The notes under the pieces were generated by a model. That model saw only the letters and a program-made list of their open reading frames with translations. It was not told the DNA's origin and ran no database searches. Below are positions 23,115-32,795 of a stretch of DNA of 64,000 nt, one piece after another. Each line of letters starts with the position of its first letter. Position 1 is the stretch's first letter. Position numbers and translations under genes: made by a program. Origin of the DNA: Colletotrichum lupini (lineage: Eukaryota; Ascomycota; Sordariomycetes; Glomerellales; Glomerellaceae); NCBI RefSeq assembly GCF_023278565.1, contig NC_064681.1, forward strand, positions 4,402,001 to 4,466,000. The letters run 5' to 3'.

Positions 23115-24130
23115 ATGCAACCGAATGGTCTTGACCGTCTGGCTGGCCTCGTCCGCCCTGTCGAGAAATCCGCGTATGCTCATCTGGAAGATGAAGAGTT
23201 GGAACAGAGTCGGGAACCGAGTCCGCGTCATCGATTCTGGTCACCCAGCGTATCTCAGGTGCTTCTTTTCTTGATCTCCGTGGCTCTTCTCTCCGCTACC
23301 GGTGTTCATCACTTCCGCCAGAGCAAACACTCCCACAACCAACGAACAAGTACGAAATATTTCAGCAAAGTCAAGAATGCGGTGCTGATATGCAAGTTCC
23401 AGATGTGGGTAATCTCGAAGAGATCAGAGGTCCGACGATGTTCAAGGAGGCCGATACCTCAGGTCCGTCTCCGGAGCTAGATGCTGCTTAGGACAAGCTC
23501 ATCGACGAGCGTAAGTGGCCGCTTTCCTTTCTCACTACGGCAAGACTGACTCAACCTTTTAGGTCATTTCATGCTCATTCCCGACGAGGACTTTCCCAAA
23601 TCCGAATTTAGAACTAGAGAGCCCCTCCGGGCTTCGACCTCTGCTCAAAACGGTACTCTGGCCGTGTTTGAGTACGTTCACGCCTTGCACTGCGTGGTAA
23701 GTATTCTGAAATCCATCCCTCTCAAGCGCTCGGTGAACATGACTGACGGGAGCTCAAGCACCTCATGTGGAAGCAAACCTATCCCGAGTACTACAAAGAA
23801 GACCACATGAAGATGAAGAACGACCCAAAGTGGCAGCACGCACACATTAGTATGTCGAAATTCCCACTTCTGTGATAAGAGATACGTAGCTAACAAAGTC
23901 TGATAGATCACTGCGCGGACTTCCTGAAGCAGTACATTCTCTGCAACGCCAACCTCGCGTTCAACACGTACTCCTTCAACGAGACCCGGGGCGGCGCCGA
24001 CGTGGACATCGTGTCATCGCACACGTGCATCAACTTGGATGCCGCGGACGACTACGCGAACCGGCACTACGTCAAGAGGTCTGAGCTGGCCATCGCTACC
24101 GGCAAAGAGATCACTGCCGATGTATTTTGA
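23115..24130 (+). pseudogene. UstYa-family (DUF3328) gene broken by a frameshift and a nonsense codon
   Basis: From ATG 23115 the first frame gives a cytosolic N-terminus and one membrane helix (VSQVLLFLISVALLSATG). The luminal part then continues in another frame (from about 23340, NKYEIFQ...), with no plausible intron between, so a frameshift is inferred. In that second frame the conserved SPELDAA block is followed by TAG (23489-23491) where the family normally has Trp. TGG to TAG is exactly the change produced by RIP at a CpA on the other strand. Downstream, introns near 23510-23562, 23697-23757 (acceptor approximate) and 23851-23907 connect in frame, and both HxxHC motifs remain: HALHC and HINHC. 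The last exon reads cleanly to TGA 24130. The LTR element ends only 540 bp upstream. Probably inactive. Confidence 0.72.
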
Positions 24131-24483
24131 GGTGTCGGCCGGAGAGGTCGATTGAGAAAGCCTTCATGAGAATCTTTCCTTACAAGACTGCTCAAGCTTT
24201 ACTAGAAGCAAATTCAAGCAGATTTAGGGACAGGGCAAACAAGCTCTGTTGTACGGATGGGGACAAATCACTTTGTGTACACAGATAGAAGCAAGAATCT
24301 CGAGAGAAATGCCAGATGACTTGTCAGGGTATCTATGCCTGCTTTTGCCGTTCCGCGACCCGTTTTCGGAACTTTCCTCAGCAAACCATGTGTGACCTCA
24401 CCACCGAATTCCCAAAACGCCGGCCGGGCTGGACATACATAACCAGCACATCTTTGTAAACATACACGGAACGCAGAGGGTGA
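24131..24483. other. Intergenic region between convergent genes
   Basis: About 350 bp between the broken UstYa-like gene and the 3' end of fip1. No open frame or repeat of note. It marks the boundary between accessory and conserved DNA. Confidence 0.5.
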
Positions 24484-25728
24484 CTACCACTGGCGGCGTC
24501 CGCCACGGCCTCGGCCGAATCCGCCGCGGTTGCCGCCTCCCATGCCCTGCTGGTCGTAGCCTCCGTACTGTCCTTGGTTTCCGCCAAAGCCCTGGTTGAA
24601 GTTCTGTCCCTGCCCGCCTTGACCAGCGTTGCCAGCCTGGCCCTGCATGCCATTGAACATGGCCGACATTTGCGAGGGGTCCATCTGGCTGGGATCCATG
24701 CCCTGACCCATCATCTGCTGCATCATGGCCTGCATCTCGGGCGGCATACCGTCCATGCCACCCATTCCGGGCATGCCTCCAGCCTGCGCGTTGGCGCCAG
24801 GCGCGGCGCCTCCGCCGGGCATGTTCATTCCGCCCATCATCATCATGCCAAAGTCCTCCATCATCTTCTTCTGGCCGGCGGCAATGGCGTCGCCGCTGAA
24901 CTCTCCACGAACGGCTTCCTGCTTGGCAGCGTAGAGTGCCCACGTGAACTCGTCGAAGCCGTAATTGAAGTAGTCGCTGATATCGGTACCGGGTTTGCGC
25001 CAGGGCTTCTCGTTCTCGGTCAAGTCTGCAGACAATGTTAGCGACACGACACCGCAGCAGGTGCGAGTGGCCGTTCTTACCCTCGTCAATATTGACCGCG
25101 GTGATGGGCTTCCCGACGGGAGGGTAATCGGGATTCGCGTTGACGTCAATCGTAGATTTGGAAGCCGCGGCAGCAGCCTTGTCGGCGCTGGGGACACCGA
25201 GAGGGAGGTCGGAGGGTGAGGCTCTCACGGAATCCTCCTCCTTGACTGGGGCTGCTTTGATAGCCATGTCGTTGGAGGCTGACCTTTGTGGGATGTTTCT
25301 GATGTCGCTGTAGCGGGATTGTCTGTTGTTTATGTGAGCAAAGGCACAGAAAAGCTTCATGTCTTTGTAGGTGGACAGAAGTTGGGACGTACGTCGGGGG
25401 TGCAGCCTTTGTGCCATCTTTGCGCTCGGTGATGATGTCGATATCCTGGAGAAAGCGCCAGAACAGTCAGTCGCCAATTCACAAGTACAAAACGAATGTG
25501 CAAGGTAGGGAGGGTATATACAGAATCATCCTCGTCTTCATCCATGGCGCCGCCCTCGTCTTCCTCTTCGCCCTCCTCGAGCTCTTCTGATTTGCTCTCT
25601 GGTGCCTCTACTTTTGGCGACGCCTCCTGTGGAGGAGCAGCAGCATTTTCGGCTGTTGTTGTGTTTGTAGTGGGCTGCTCGGTGGACGCCTCATCCGCGT
25701 AGAAATCGTCGTCTTCATCGATGTCCAT
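24484..25728 (-). CDS. fip1: Fip1, pre-mRNA cleavage/polyadenylation factor subunit
   Basis: Four exons (25728-25522, 25445-25393, 25322-25081, 25025-24484) join in phase to 347 residues. The N-terminus is very acidic (MDIDEDDDFYADE and a run of Glu/Asp before residue 69). The Fip1 motif follows the last intron: KPWRKPGTDISDYFNYGFDE, then TWALYAAKQ. The C-terminus is low complexity, with Met/Gly-rich repeats (MMMMGGMNMPGG) and a final RGG-type tail (GFGRGRGGRRQW). Fip1 tethers poly(A) polymerase to the cleavage and polyadenylation factor in the nucleus; acidic N-terminus, central Fip1 motif and disordered tail match the family. It is divergently transcribed from nup49, with start codons 653 bp apart. 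No lesions seen. Confidence 0.93.
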
Positions 25729-26381
25729 TTTAGCTGTGTTTACGTCTTACGATGTTGTCGGCAATGTCTCAAGAAGGGAGAGGGAGTGGCGGTGGTACGG
25801 GTAGAGGTGGGAATGGAGATGCAGGTGTTGGTGATGCAGCTTTTGCGGGTTGCTTTGCATTCAGTGGTTTGGCGCCTGGAGCTCTAAGCTCTGGCGCGCC
25901 GAGGGGACCACCACCGAGAGGGCCACGGCGGCCACCACACAGCAAGGGCCGCCCAGGCCGCCACCAGCAGCAAACGCCACAGCACGCGCCACCGACAGTG
26001 CCACACCGGAATGCTTTGGTAAACCACCAGCCACAAACAATGGACCTCGACGAGCCACAGTTGGATCCGGCAGTCGGTAAAAAACGACGCCGATTAGCCA
26101 ATGAAAGACCGTCGCATTCTACCACCAAAGCGGACGAGGCAACGCTCGCTGTTGGAGCTATCGAAGCTGCCCATGGCCCGAGCGCCAAAACAGCAGCCAA
26201 TTCTTCCCCGTCGAATATCGCGAAGCAGAAACCAGCAGCAACAAATAATTCAACCAGAGAAGGCCATCACCAACTGCTACCTTTTTCACCCAACTCTCCG
26301 AATTCGAGGACCGACGCGCCCGCGGCTCGCAAGGACACACTTGGACAACCCAATATCGGCGCACTTGAACAAAAATTCAAG
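25729..26381. promoter_or_regulatory. Shared divergent promoter region of fip1 and nup49
   Basis: 653 bp between two divergent start codons. It is unusually open: the plus strand has no stop from 25752 through the nup49 start, in the same frame, and the minus strand is also open at 25769-26200. I read this as 5' untranslated and promoter DNA of high GC, but see the separate finding. Confidence 0.55.
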
Positions 26382-27882
26382 ATGTTTGGACGATCGGCTG
26401 GTGGCTTGAGCATCAACACTGGTGCCGCCAATGCAGGGTGAGTTGAAAGAGTCTTGCTATGTTTTGCTCATTGTAGACCCGTGGAAGCTAATAAAGATGC
26501 GAATTCTTCTAGCACCACCAGTAATGCCACAACTTCCGCACCCAGCGGTGGCGGAGGACTCTTTGGAGCCTCGACGACGGCGACGACGACACAGCCTGCT
26601 ACGGGCGGTCTTTTCGGCGGCACTTCGACGGCAGGAGGAGGACTCTTTGGCAACAAGCCTTCAACACCACAACAACCAGCCACCGGTGGCCTTTTTGGAG
26701 CGGCGCCAGCACAGCAACCTCAGCAGCAGCAAAGTAGCGGCGGTCTCTTTGGAGGCGCCCAAACCCAGCAGCCTGCACAGCAGACTGGAGGAGGATTGTT
26801 TGGAGGGGCTGCGACACAGCAACAACAGCCTCAGCAGCAGCAGAGTGGAGGGCTTTTTGGTGCAACTCCCGCGAAGCCGGCGACGGGCGGTCTCTTTGGT
26901 GCGAGCACAGCGCAGCCCCAGCAGCAGCAACAGTCAACAGGAGGAGGCCTCTTTGGCGGCGGCAATAATGCACAGCAAACCCAGCAGAACCAAGGCACGG
27001 GTGGTGGTCTCTTCGGACAGAGCCAGGCTCAGAACCAGCCTAAGCCCGGCAGTCTGTTGTAAGTGACATCCCGTAGAAGGCGTCTGACCAGTGACTAACA
27101 AGACATACAGCGGCCAAACTCAGCCCGCAGGTAGCTCTGCTCCCGGCTTAACTATGGGTCAGTCGACGACGCAGCAAAGCGTTCCGGGCGTGCGAGTAGA
27201 CATGTCAAATATCAAGGGCACGACGCGATTCAACGACCTCGAACAATCGATCCAGTCCGAAATGGAGAACTGCGACCTCATGATCCAGCGCTTCATGGCG
27301 CACGCATCCGAAATTCGAGGCTTCATGGCCGCACACGGCGGTGACCTCGCACAACTTACCAACGACGTCAACTGGCTCCAGCGCAAGTACGAGGGAGTCA
27401 AGACAACGCTGGACGAGGATATCGTCACTCTGGGACACCTCAAGGACTTGGTCAAGTCAGACGCGGACATTGCCAAGATGGCGTTCGCGGGCGCTGATCA
27501 GCTCAAGCTTCCTGCACACTACCACCAGACCTGGCTCACCCGCGGCGGATCGGGTGGCAATACGACCAACGGCAACCAAGACCGCAACCTCGAGGACGTT
27601 CTCACCCTCTTCTCCAACGAGGCCGACCGGCTGAAGGAACTCAGCCAGTTCCAGGTCCAGAAGATTAAGGAGATGGAGCAGCACATGCCTGGCGTCGAGC
27701 ACGGCCTCTACGAGCGCGTGCGATCGCTGCGGGACCAGACCCAGGTGCCGGCCTTTAACATGGTTCTCGACCTGTTGGAGACGATCAAGATGATGGGTGA
27801 CAAGATTTACGAGGCCGCGGGTAGCATTGTGGACGTACGGGAGAAGCTCACTCAGCTCCAGCGCCAATACCCCACCAAATGA
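26382..27882 (+). CDS. nup49: GLFG nucleoporin Nup49 (Nup58-type channel nucleoporin)
   Basis: Start chosen at ATG 26382 ([19 protein letters not shown]), the usual short beginning of this family. Exons 26382-26437, 26513-27058 and 27111-27882 give about 457 residues. The first intron could end instead at 26476 (39 bp); the 75-bp version has a better branch site and is also in frame. The first half holds about ten GLFG repeats in Gln/Thr/Gly-rich spacers ([17 protein letters not shown] and similar). The second half is coiled coil, starting [20 protein letters not shown] and ending [14 protein letters not shown]. Nup49 with Nsp1 and Nup57 forms the central channel trimer of the nuclear pore, GLFG repeats binding transport receptors and coils assembling the trimer. 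Nsp1 was considered, but GLFG rather than FSFG repeats and the TRFNDL start favour Nup49. Confidence 0.88.
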
Positions 27883-28811
27883 GAGAGCAGAATCAAGATG
27901 GAAGTGTCTTGTGGATACATAGTATGCAAGGGAAGGCCACGGTCCAGGGAAGCAAACGGCGTTCAGGTTGGGGAAAAGAATTATATACCGGCAGCATTGG
28001 CGAAATGAAGCATTGAAAGCCATTGGGCAGATGTGGCCGCGGTTGAGGGTCGTAAGGTTGTAATGCTTGGACATTGAGATCCCAGAATGTGATGGATATG
28101 GTCTGCATCAACTTTGATGGGAAGCAAGCGCGGTGAGAGACGGTTTGATAGTCCAGACGCATAGGCTGATTCAATATCAAGGCTCGACCAAGAGGATGAA
28201 TCACCGTCGTCCCGATCGGTGCCTCTAAGCGATTCGTTCTCATGGTCCGTACATCACAGGAATACACGAGACGAATACGCAACAGTTCAGTACCCTTACA
28301 TTCAGGTCCAGCGCTTCGTTCGTCAACCAAGCCAACTCGATCCCCATGGTCGAGCGGTATAACGCCCTGGTCCGTTAGTAAAGAACTTGGTGATGAAATC
28401 CCGAGAAGTCTTCTCAGATGGAGGGTTTCGTAGGGTGCCCAGTTCGATTCACGAACTGGGCACTTGAGCTTTTGTCTTTTTGTCTCTGTTTACATAATTA
28501 TTGTAAACACCTTTAGGTACTTCAATGTACGATACTGCGAATTGCAAAAAATTGTCTGTATTTTATAGTCTGAACCTTGATATAAGGTATTTAATTGATT
28601 GGGTATCAGGGAGCTGTAATCCGCTCAGCAAAGCCGTTCATCCGCCCAAAACGCCCGGTGATGCCTCTCGTGTCTCGTCCGTTGGTGACAACTGGTCTGA
28701 GGCAGTAGCAAAAAGGCCTCTAAGCAAATACCTCCACTTTTGCCATGTTCGCCGTCTTCGTCGTCGCCTCAGTCTTGGCCGTAGGCGTACACTCTCAGTA
28801 GGTAGCCAAAA
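27883..28811. other. Intergenic region between convergent nup49 and rpc31
   Basis: Contains 3' flanks of both genes and one RNA polymerase III-like unit (28347-28475, listed separately). Minus-strand open stretches at 27457-28074 and 27893-28330 have no protein-like features. Confidence 0.45.
28347..28475 (+). ncRNA. Possible tRNA-derived or other Pol III-type sequence
   Basis: TGGTCGAGCGG at 28347-28357 matches the tRNA A-box pattern, and AGTTCGATTC at 28441-28450 resembles a B-box. The latter lies in a perfect 12-bp hairpin (28435-28446 with 28452-28463, loop ATTCA), and T-runs follow (CTTTTGTCTTTTTG). No acceptor stem or normal T-arm can be folded, so it is not a standard tRNA. It may be a tRNA relic, SINE-like piece or small RNA gene. 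Confidence 0.3.
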
Positions 28812-29693
28812 TCAGTACGAGCCCTCCCGACCACCATGCTCATCATCCCCGCCGCCATCATCCTCGCCAAACTCGCCGTCGTCAAAGTAATTCTCCGCGT
28901 CGTAATCACCCGCATCAGAGTCATCATACTCGACATCCTGCTCCTCCTCCCCGCCCTCCTCCCACTCCTCCTCCCCACCCTCTCCCTCAGCCTCGCCCAT
29001 CCTCTCCAGCGCCTCCAACTTCTTCTTCGCTCCATCCGGCCCGATCTCTCCGTCGTCATCCCCCTCCGCATTCACATGAAACATCTCTTCAGCCGTAGGC
29101 AGCGCCGTAATCCGACTCAACCGCAACCTCTTCGCCTCCCCACCCCTCCTCTTCTCCCCCGGCGCGACGTCGTCACCGTCAAGCGTCTCATGCAGCTCCA
29201 GCGGGAAAAACTCTTTACAAAACGGCCGTCCGCCGAAGTCGGGGAGTGCGCGCTCGGGACGGGTGAATTTCTGCGAGTAGGTCGGCACGGCGTTAAACGG
29301 GTCCGCCGTGGCGCGGGTGCGCACGCCGTATTTAGCGTTGACTTGTTCTTGGCCGTAGAGCTTGCGGGTGTTCGTCGGGTCCATGCCCCAGGTGCGCTTG
29401 CGGGTGTAGAGGGGTCCGTCTTGGAATTGGCGGCGGAAGAGGAGAAAGGCGTTTACGTTTGCTTGTTCGTGGTCTGTGACGGGTTTCGCTGTGGGGATCG
29501 CGTAGGCCTGGTGTTTCAACAGTTAGTGACTTACAGCATGGGATTGAAAGATCTATCATTGGATTCGTGTACGTACGGGGAAGAGCTCTGAGGGTCGTGT
29601 GTCGGGTGCGTGTTCGCCGTTGTCCCACGATAGCTGGGGGCCCTGGCGACCCCCGCGCCCGCCGCGGCCACCACCTCTACCACCGCGCGACAT
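28812..29693 (-). CDS. rpc31: RNA polymerase III subunit Rpc31
   Basis: Two exons (29693-29577 and 29507-28812; intron 69 bp, phase 0) give 270 residues. The N-terminus is Arg/Gly rich (MSRGGRGGGRGGRGG) and runs into a QLSWDNGEHAP segment. The centre has KPVTDHEQANVNAFLLFRRQ, DGPLYTRK and DPFNAVPTYSQKF, followed by PFCKEFFPLELHETLD, which are landmarks of the Rpc31/RPC7 family. The C-terminus is an extended acidic tail of Glu, Asp and Gly, also typical. Rpc31 belongs to the Rpc31-Rpc34-Rpc82 subcomplex needed for Pol III initiation. It is transcribed away from the Hsm3-like gene; a 796-bp inverted-repeat element lies in the shared upstream region. No lesion seen. Confidence 0.85.
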
Positions 29694-30228
29694 TGTAACC
29701 TGTCTATGTTATATCAGAAGACTCTGTTTCGTAATTGAGCTGGCGATTGAAGCTGTGAAGGCGGTTGTTGGATCGGGAATGCGATAGGCAAAGTATGCGT
29801 CAGAGCGAGGGTGCGTGGTGTTTGGTGATAGTTGGAGTCAGCCTCTCTTTTTTGTCTCTGAGAAAAAAACCCCAAGCTGCAGTTCGGTTTGGGACGGCGG
29901 CGCTGCAGTGCATCGGCAGCCTTGGATTTTTTTTTTAGCGGGGTCCATCCCGCACCTGAGGTGAGGTGCACTGCACCGTGGTGGGTGACGCGCTGTGCCC
30001 CGCTTGCCGGCGCTTTCAGGCACCGGCGTCGCCCCGGCGCCGTCCAGAACTCGGCTCCGTTCCTAAGGTACTTCCCTCAGGTACCTCTTGAGGCTCAATG
30101 TTCCCGACCGTACTTCGGCGTAGGCATACGATCATCCATAACTTGTGACAAGATTAAGATTTACACCCATTGAATAATTGTTAGACCATCAGATTTGTCA
30201 CTCATGGCTTCCTAACAGGCACCTAAGG
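29694..30228. other. rpc31 upstream region
   Basis: GC-rich at 29880-30060, with an A/T tract near 29927-29937 and overlapping open stretches on both strands. No supported gene. It ends at the TA target duplication of the 796-bp element. Confidence 0.45.
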
Positions 30229-30230
30229 TA

Positions 30231-30288
30231 AGACCCCACCCCACACGACGGATCACCCCCTACGACAGATCACCAAATTCGGCCAGAT
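30231..30288 (+). repeat. Left terminal inverted repeat of the 796-bp element
   Basis: Starts AGACCCCACCCCACACGACG. It is identical to the reverse complement of the right end for about 45 bp, then similar (AATTCGG region). Confidence 0.85.
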
Positions 30289-30968
30289 TCAGCCAAAACC
30301 GCTATTCTATATATATATATGAATAATTAAAAAATAAATATTTTAAAAAATACACAAGCTATAAAAAAATATAATTAGTATAGAAAGATATTTAGAAAAA
30401 ATCATTTTATATTATATTATGTAATAATATTAGATTTAAAATATGCTTTGAAATGTTAGTGTTTATTAGTAATCTCCATATAAACACTAACATTATACTT
30501 TATTATATAACTCTTTTATTTATTAGAAAAAATAAAATTTTAAAATTGATTATTTTTAATAGATTTAAATTGAACTTATATAAATAGTTTTTTATTAGTA
30601 ATATAAGTATTATTATATAGAAATATTAAGTTATATTATAATAAGTAGTATTTATAAAAACTTAAATTTCCTAAGCTTATATAATCAGTATAATGCTAAA
30701 AATAGTATATTTAAGCTAAGAAGAATATTTGGAAAATTATAGTATTTTAAAATACTTAGCTTTATTTATTTTTCATAAAGTTAGAAATCGTATTTTTATA
30801 TAGTAAAAAATGTTATATTTCATTTAATGATATCTTAATAATCATAATAGATTATAATTTATAAAAATTATTTTAGTAAGAAAACTATATATTATATATC
30901 TAAAAGTATTTTGTATATATTTTTAATATCATAAACTGAAGTAGGTAGAATTAGTGGTTTTTGACTGA

Positions 30969-31026
30969 ATTGTACCGAATTGGGTGATCTGTCGTAGGGG
31001 GTGATCCGTCGTGTGGGGTGGGGTCT
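30969..31026 (-). repeat. Right terminal inverted repeat of the 796-bp element
   Basis: Reverse complement matches the left end; the plus strand ends GTGTGGGGTGGGGTCT before TA. Confidence 0.85.
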
Positions 31027-31295
31027 TACGAGGCTCTTACACGCACGCAGGTCCACGCAACTCCCAGCAGCCTGTCACTCGTGCTTATCTTATCTTAGCG
31101 TCCGGGGACCCTTAGACCGAGCTTCCTTCCCTCTCTTTCCCCCGCCATCTCCAACGCTCACAGTCCGTTCATCATCGACAGCTTCCCGAGCTTCACAACT
31201 CTGTCGCAAACACCACCACAGCTCTGCCACCACACAATATTGACGACAAACACAATCACGACCACCTACTGATGACAGAACGCATCGTCCCCAAC

Positions 31296-32445
31296 ATGTC
31301 CGCCAATTCCATCCCCATATCCGGCCTCGCCGAGCTCGAAAAGCATCTCGACGACCTCGTCGCCTCCCCAGACACACCCCTCGAACCAAAGCTACTCGAC
31401 GATGTAGAGCTTCAACTCAACGGTCAGCCCCCATCCTCTCCATTCTCCTCCCTACTCTCTGTCTCGTATCCGCTCTTGAAATCGAAGACTAACAAAACCA
31501 ACAGAAACAAACACACCCCCCCTCCTCCCACGCCTCCTCCCCCCTCTAACAACAATCCTCAAAACAACCCCCCACGACCCAAAACAGATCGTCTCCCTCA
31601 CAATAAAGCTCCTCGCCCCCGTCCCCTTCACCAAGACCCTCCAACTGGCAGACGAATCCTCCCTCCTCGCAGCCCTCCGCTCCCCCTCCCCGCACGCGAA
31701 CCTCCTCGCCCTCGCCATCCTCTCCAAAGCATCCGCCTCTCCCTCCGACGCAGCAATCCTCTCCCTCATGCCCCGCGTCGTCGAAGAGCTCCTCCGCCGC
31801 TGGTTGTCTGCGCCCCAAGTCGAGGTTGGCGAGCGCGCGGGACGCGTGTTGGGCGATTTGCTCGACGTAGACTGCGAGCTCCCGCCGCCGAGTCATCTCC
31901 CCAGTTCCTCTGCGAGTGAAATCGTGAAGAGGAGAGCGCCGGGCCAAGGACGAATGTGGCGCCGCATCTTCCACGATAAAGAACTCTTCGGTCTCGTCCT
32001 CTCCCTCGCAAAGGGCGTCGACCCGTGCCCCACACAAGAAGGCGAGCAAGTCACGCTCACAGAGCGCCAACTCTCCCTAGCACAAGGCCGCATCCTCCGC
32101 ATCCTCCCCCGCCTAGCGGCCCTCAACATCGTCGAAGTAGGCGTGTCACAGTTCCCGGACCTGACTGGCTCGCCTGAGACGGGTCTCCTGCAGCTCGCGA
32201 CGCTGCATATGGTGGATAAGAGCGATACGCTGATGCACCTGAACCTCATTGACTTTTTCGAGACGTTGCTGAGCGTCATGCGCGTGGTGGAGCACTCGCA
32301 TCGGACGATGGGTATTTTGAAGGATCTGGTGAGGGCGACGAAAGATGACAATCTGTTGAAGAACGCTCTTCGTAGTCTGCCGGATCGGACTGTGCCGGAG
32401 GAATCCGAGGCACTGAGGACATTCATCAGGGACGTTCTAGCTTGA
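31296..32445 (+). CDS. Hsm3/PSMD5-like proteasome assembly protein (helical repeat)
   Basis: Exons 31296-31422 and 31505-32445, with an 82-bp intron in phase, give 355 residues. ATG 31296 has the better context (AACATG); an upstream in-frame ATG at 31272 would add eight residues. The protein is all-helical and Leu/Ala rich, with armadillo-like repeats such as LLPRLLPPLTTILK, IVSLTIKLLAP and FFETLLSVMRVV. It starts GLAELEKHLDDLVASPDTPL and ends ALRTFIRDVLA. This resembles fungal proteins annotated as DNA mismatch repair protein Hsm3, which act as base chaperones of the 19S proteasome (PSMD5 in animals). I recognise the family by overall pattern rather than a single diagnostic motif, so the name is tentative. 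It diverges from rpc31. Confidence 0.55.
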
Positions 32446-32795
32446 GGCACGTGTCGCACACCTAGACACTTGAGTAAGAAGCGAAATAGGCGTTTAGGGA
32501 TCATGAAAAAAAGGGGCATAATGACAAGCAAGCACGGAATAAAACAGCTTCTGTTAATAATAGTTCGACTTTGGTCGATCACAGGCCCACCAGGATATGG
32601 GGGGACGGTGAGTAGAATATCTCAAATATGGACACGGAACTGCGAACAAACACCCCCTCGACGATCCGAGCCGGGTCGAGTAATTTTACACTGAAAAATG
32701 ATCCTCTCCTACAGTCTATCCATTACGCCATCACCATGTGCGTGCTCTCTGCCGTAATTTTTGTGTTTCCTTCCAAACAAAAGTTCCACAAACAT
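32446..32795. other. Intergenic region between convergent genes
   Basis: 350 bp between the Hsm3-like gene and the 3' end of sec7. Nothing beyond presumed 3' untranslated sequence. Confidence 0.5.

Larger units (their letters stand above)
30231..31026. mobile_element. Non-autonomous TIR element (MITE-like), 796 bp
   Basis: Long terminal inverted repeats of at least 45-58 bp (30231-30288 and 30969-31026), both starting AGACCCCACCCCACACGACG and continuing GATCACCCCCTACGACAGAT, flanked by TA on each side (30229-30230 and 31027-31028). The interior is AT-rich with no open frame and contains a further inverted repeat (30452-30465 with 30481-30494, 14-bp arms). TA duplication points to a Tc1-mariner-type mobiliser. 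No transposase is encoded, so it would need a partner element. The TIRs are GC-rich and nearly identical, so it is fairly young or protected from RIP by its small size. Confidence 0.82.

Noticed and set aside
24378..25477. Long minus-strand alternative frame (359 codons) across fip1
   Set aside because: Arg/His-rich translation of the Gly/Met-rich fip1 exons in the wrong frame; the Fip1 motif and clean introns lie in the other frame.
26422..27066. Second open frame inside the GLFG region of nup49
   Set aside because: Ser/Arg-rich translation in a shifted frame; GLFG repeats define the correct frame.
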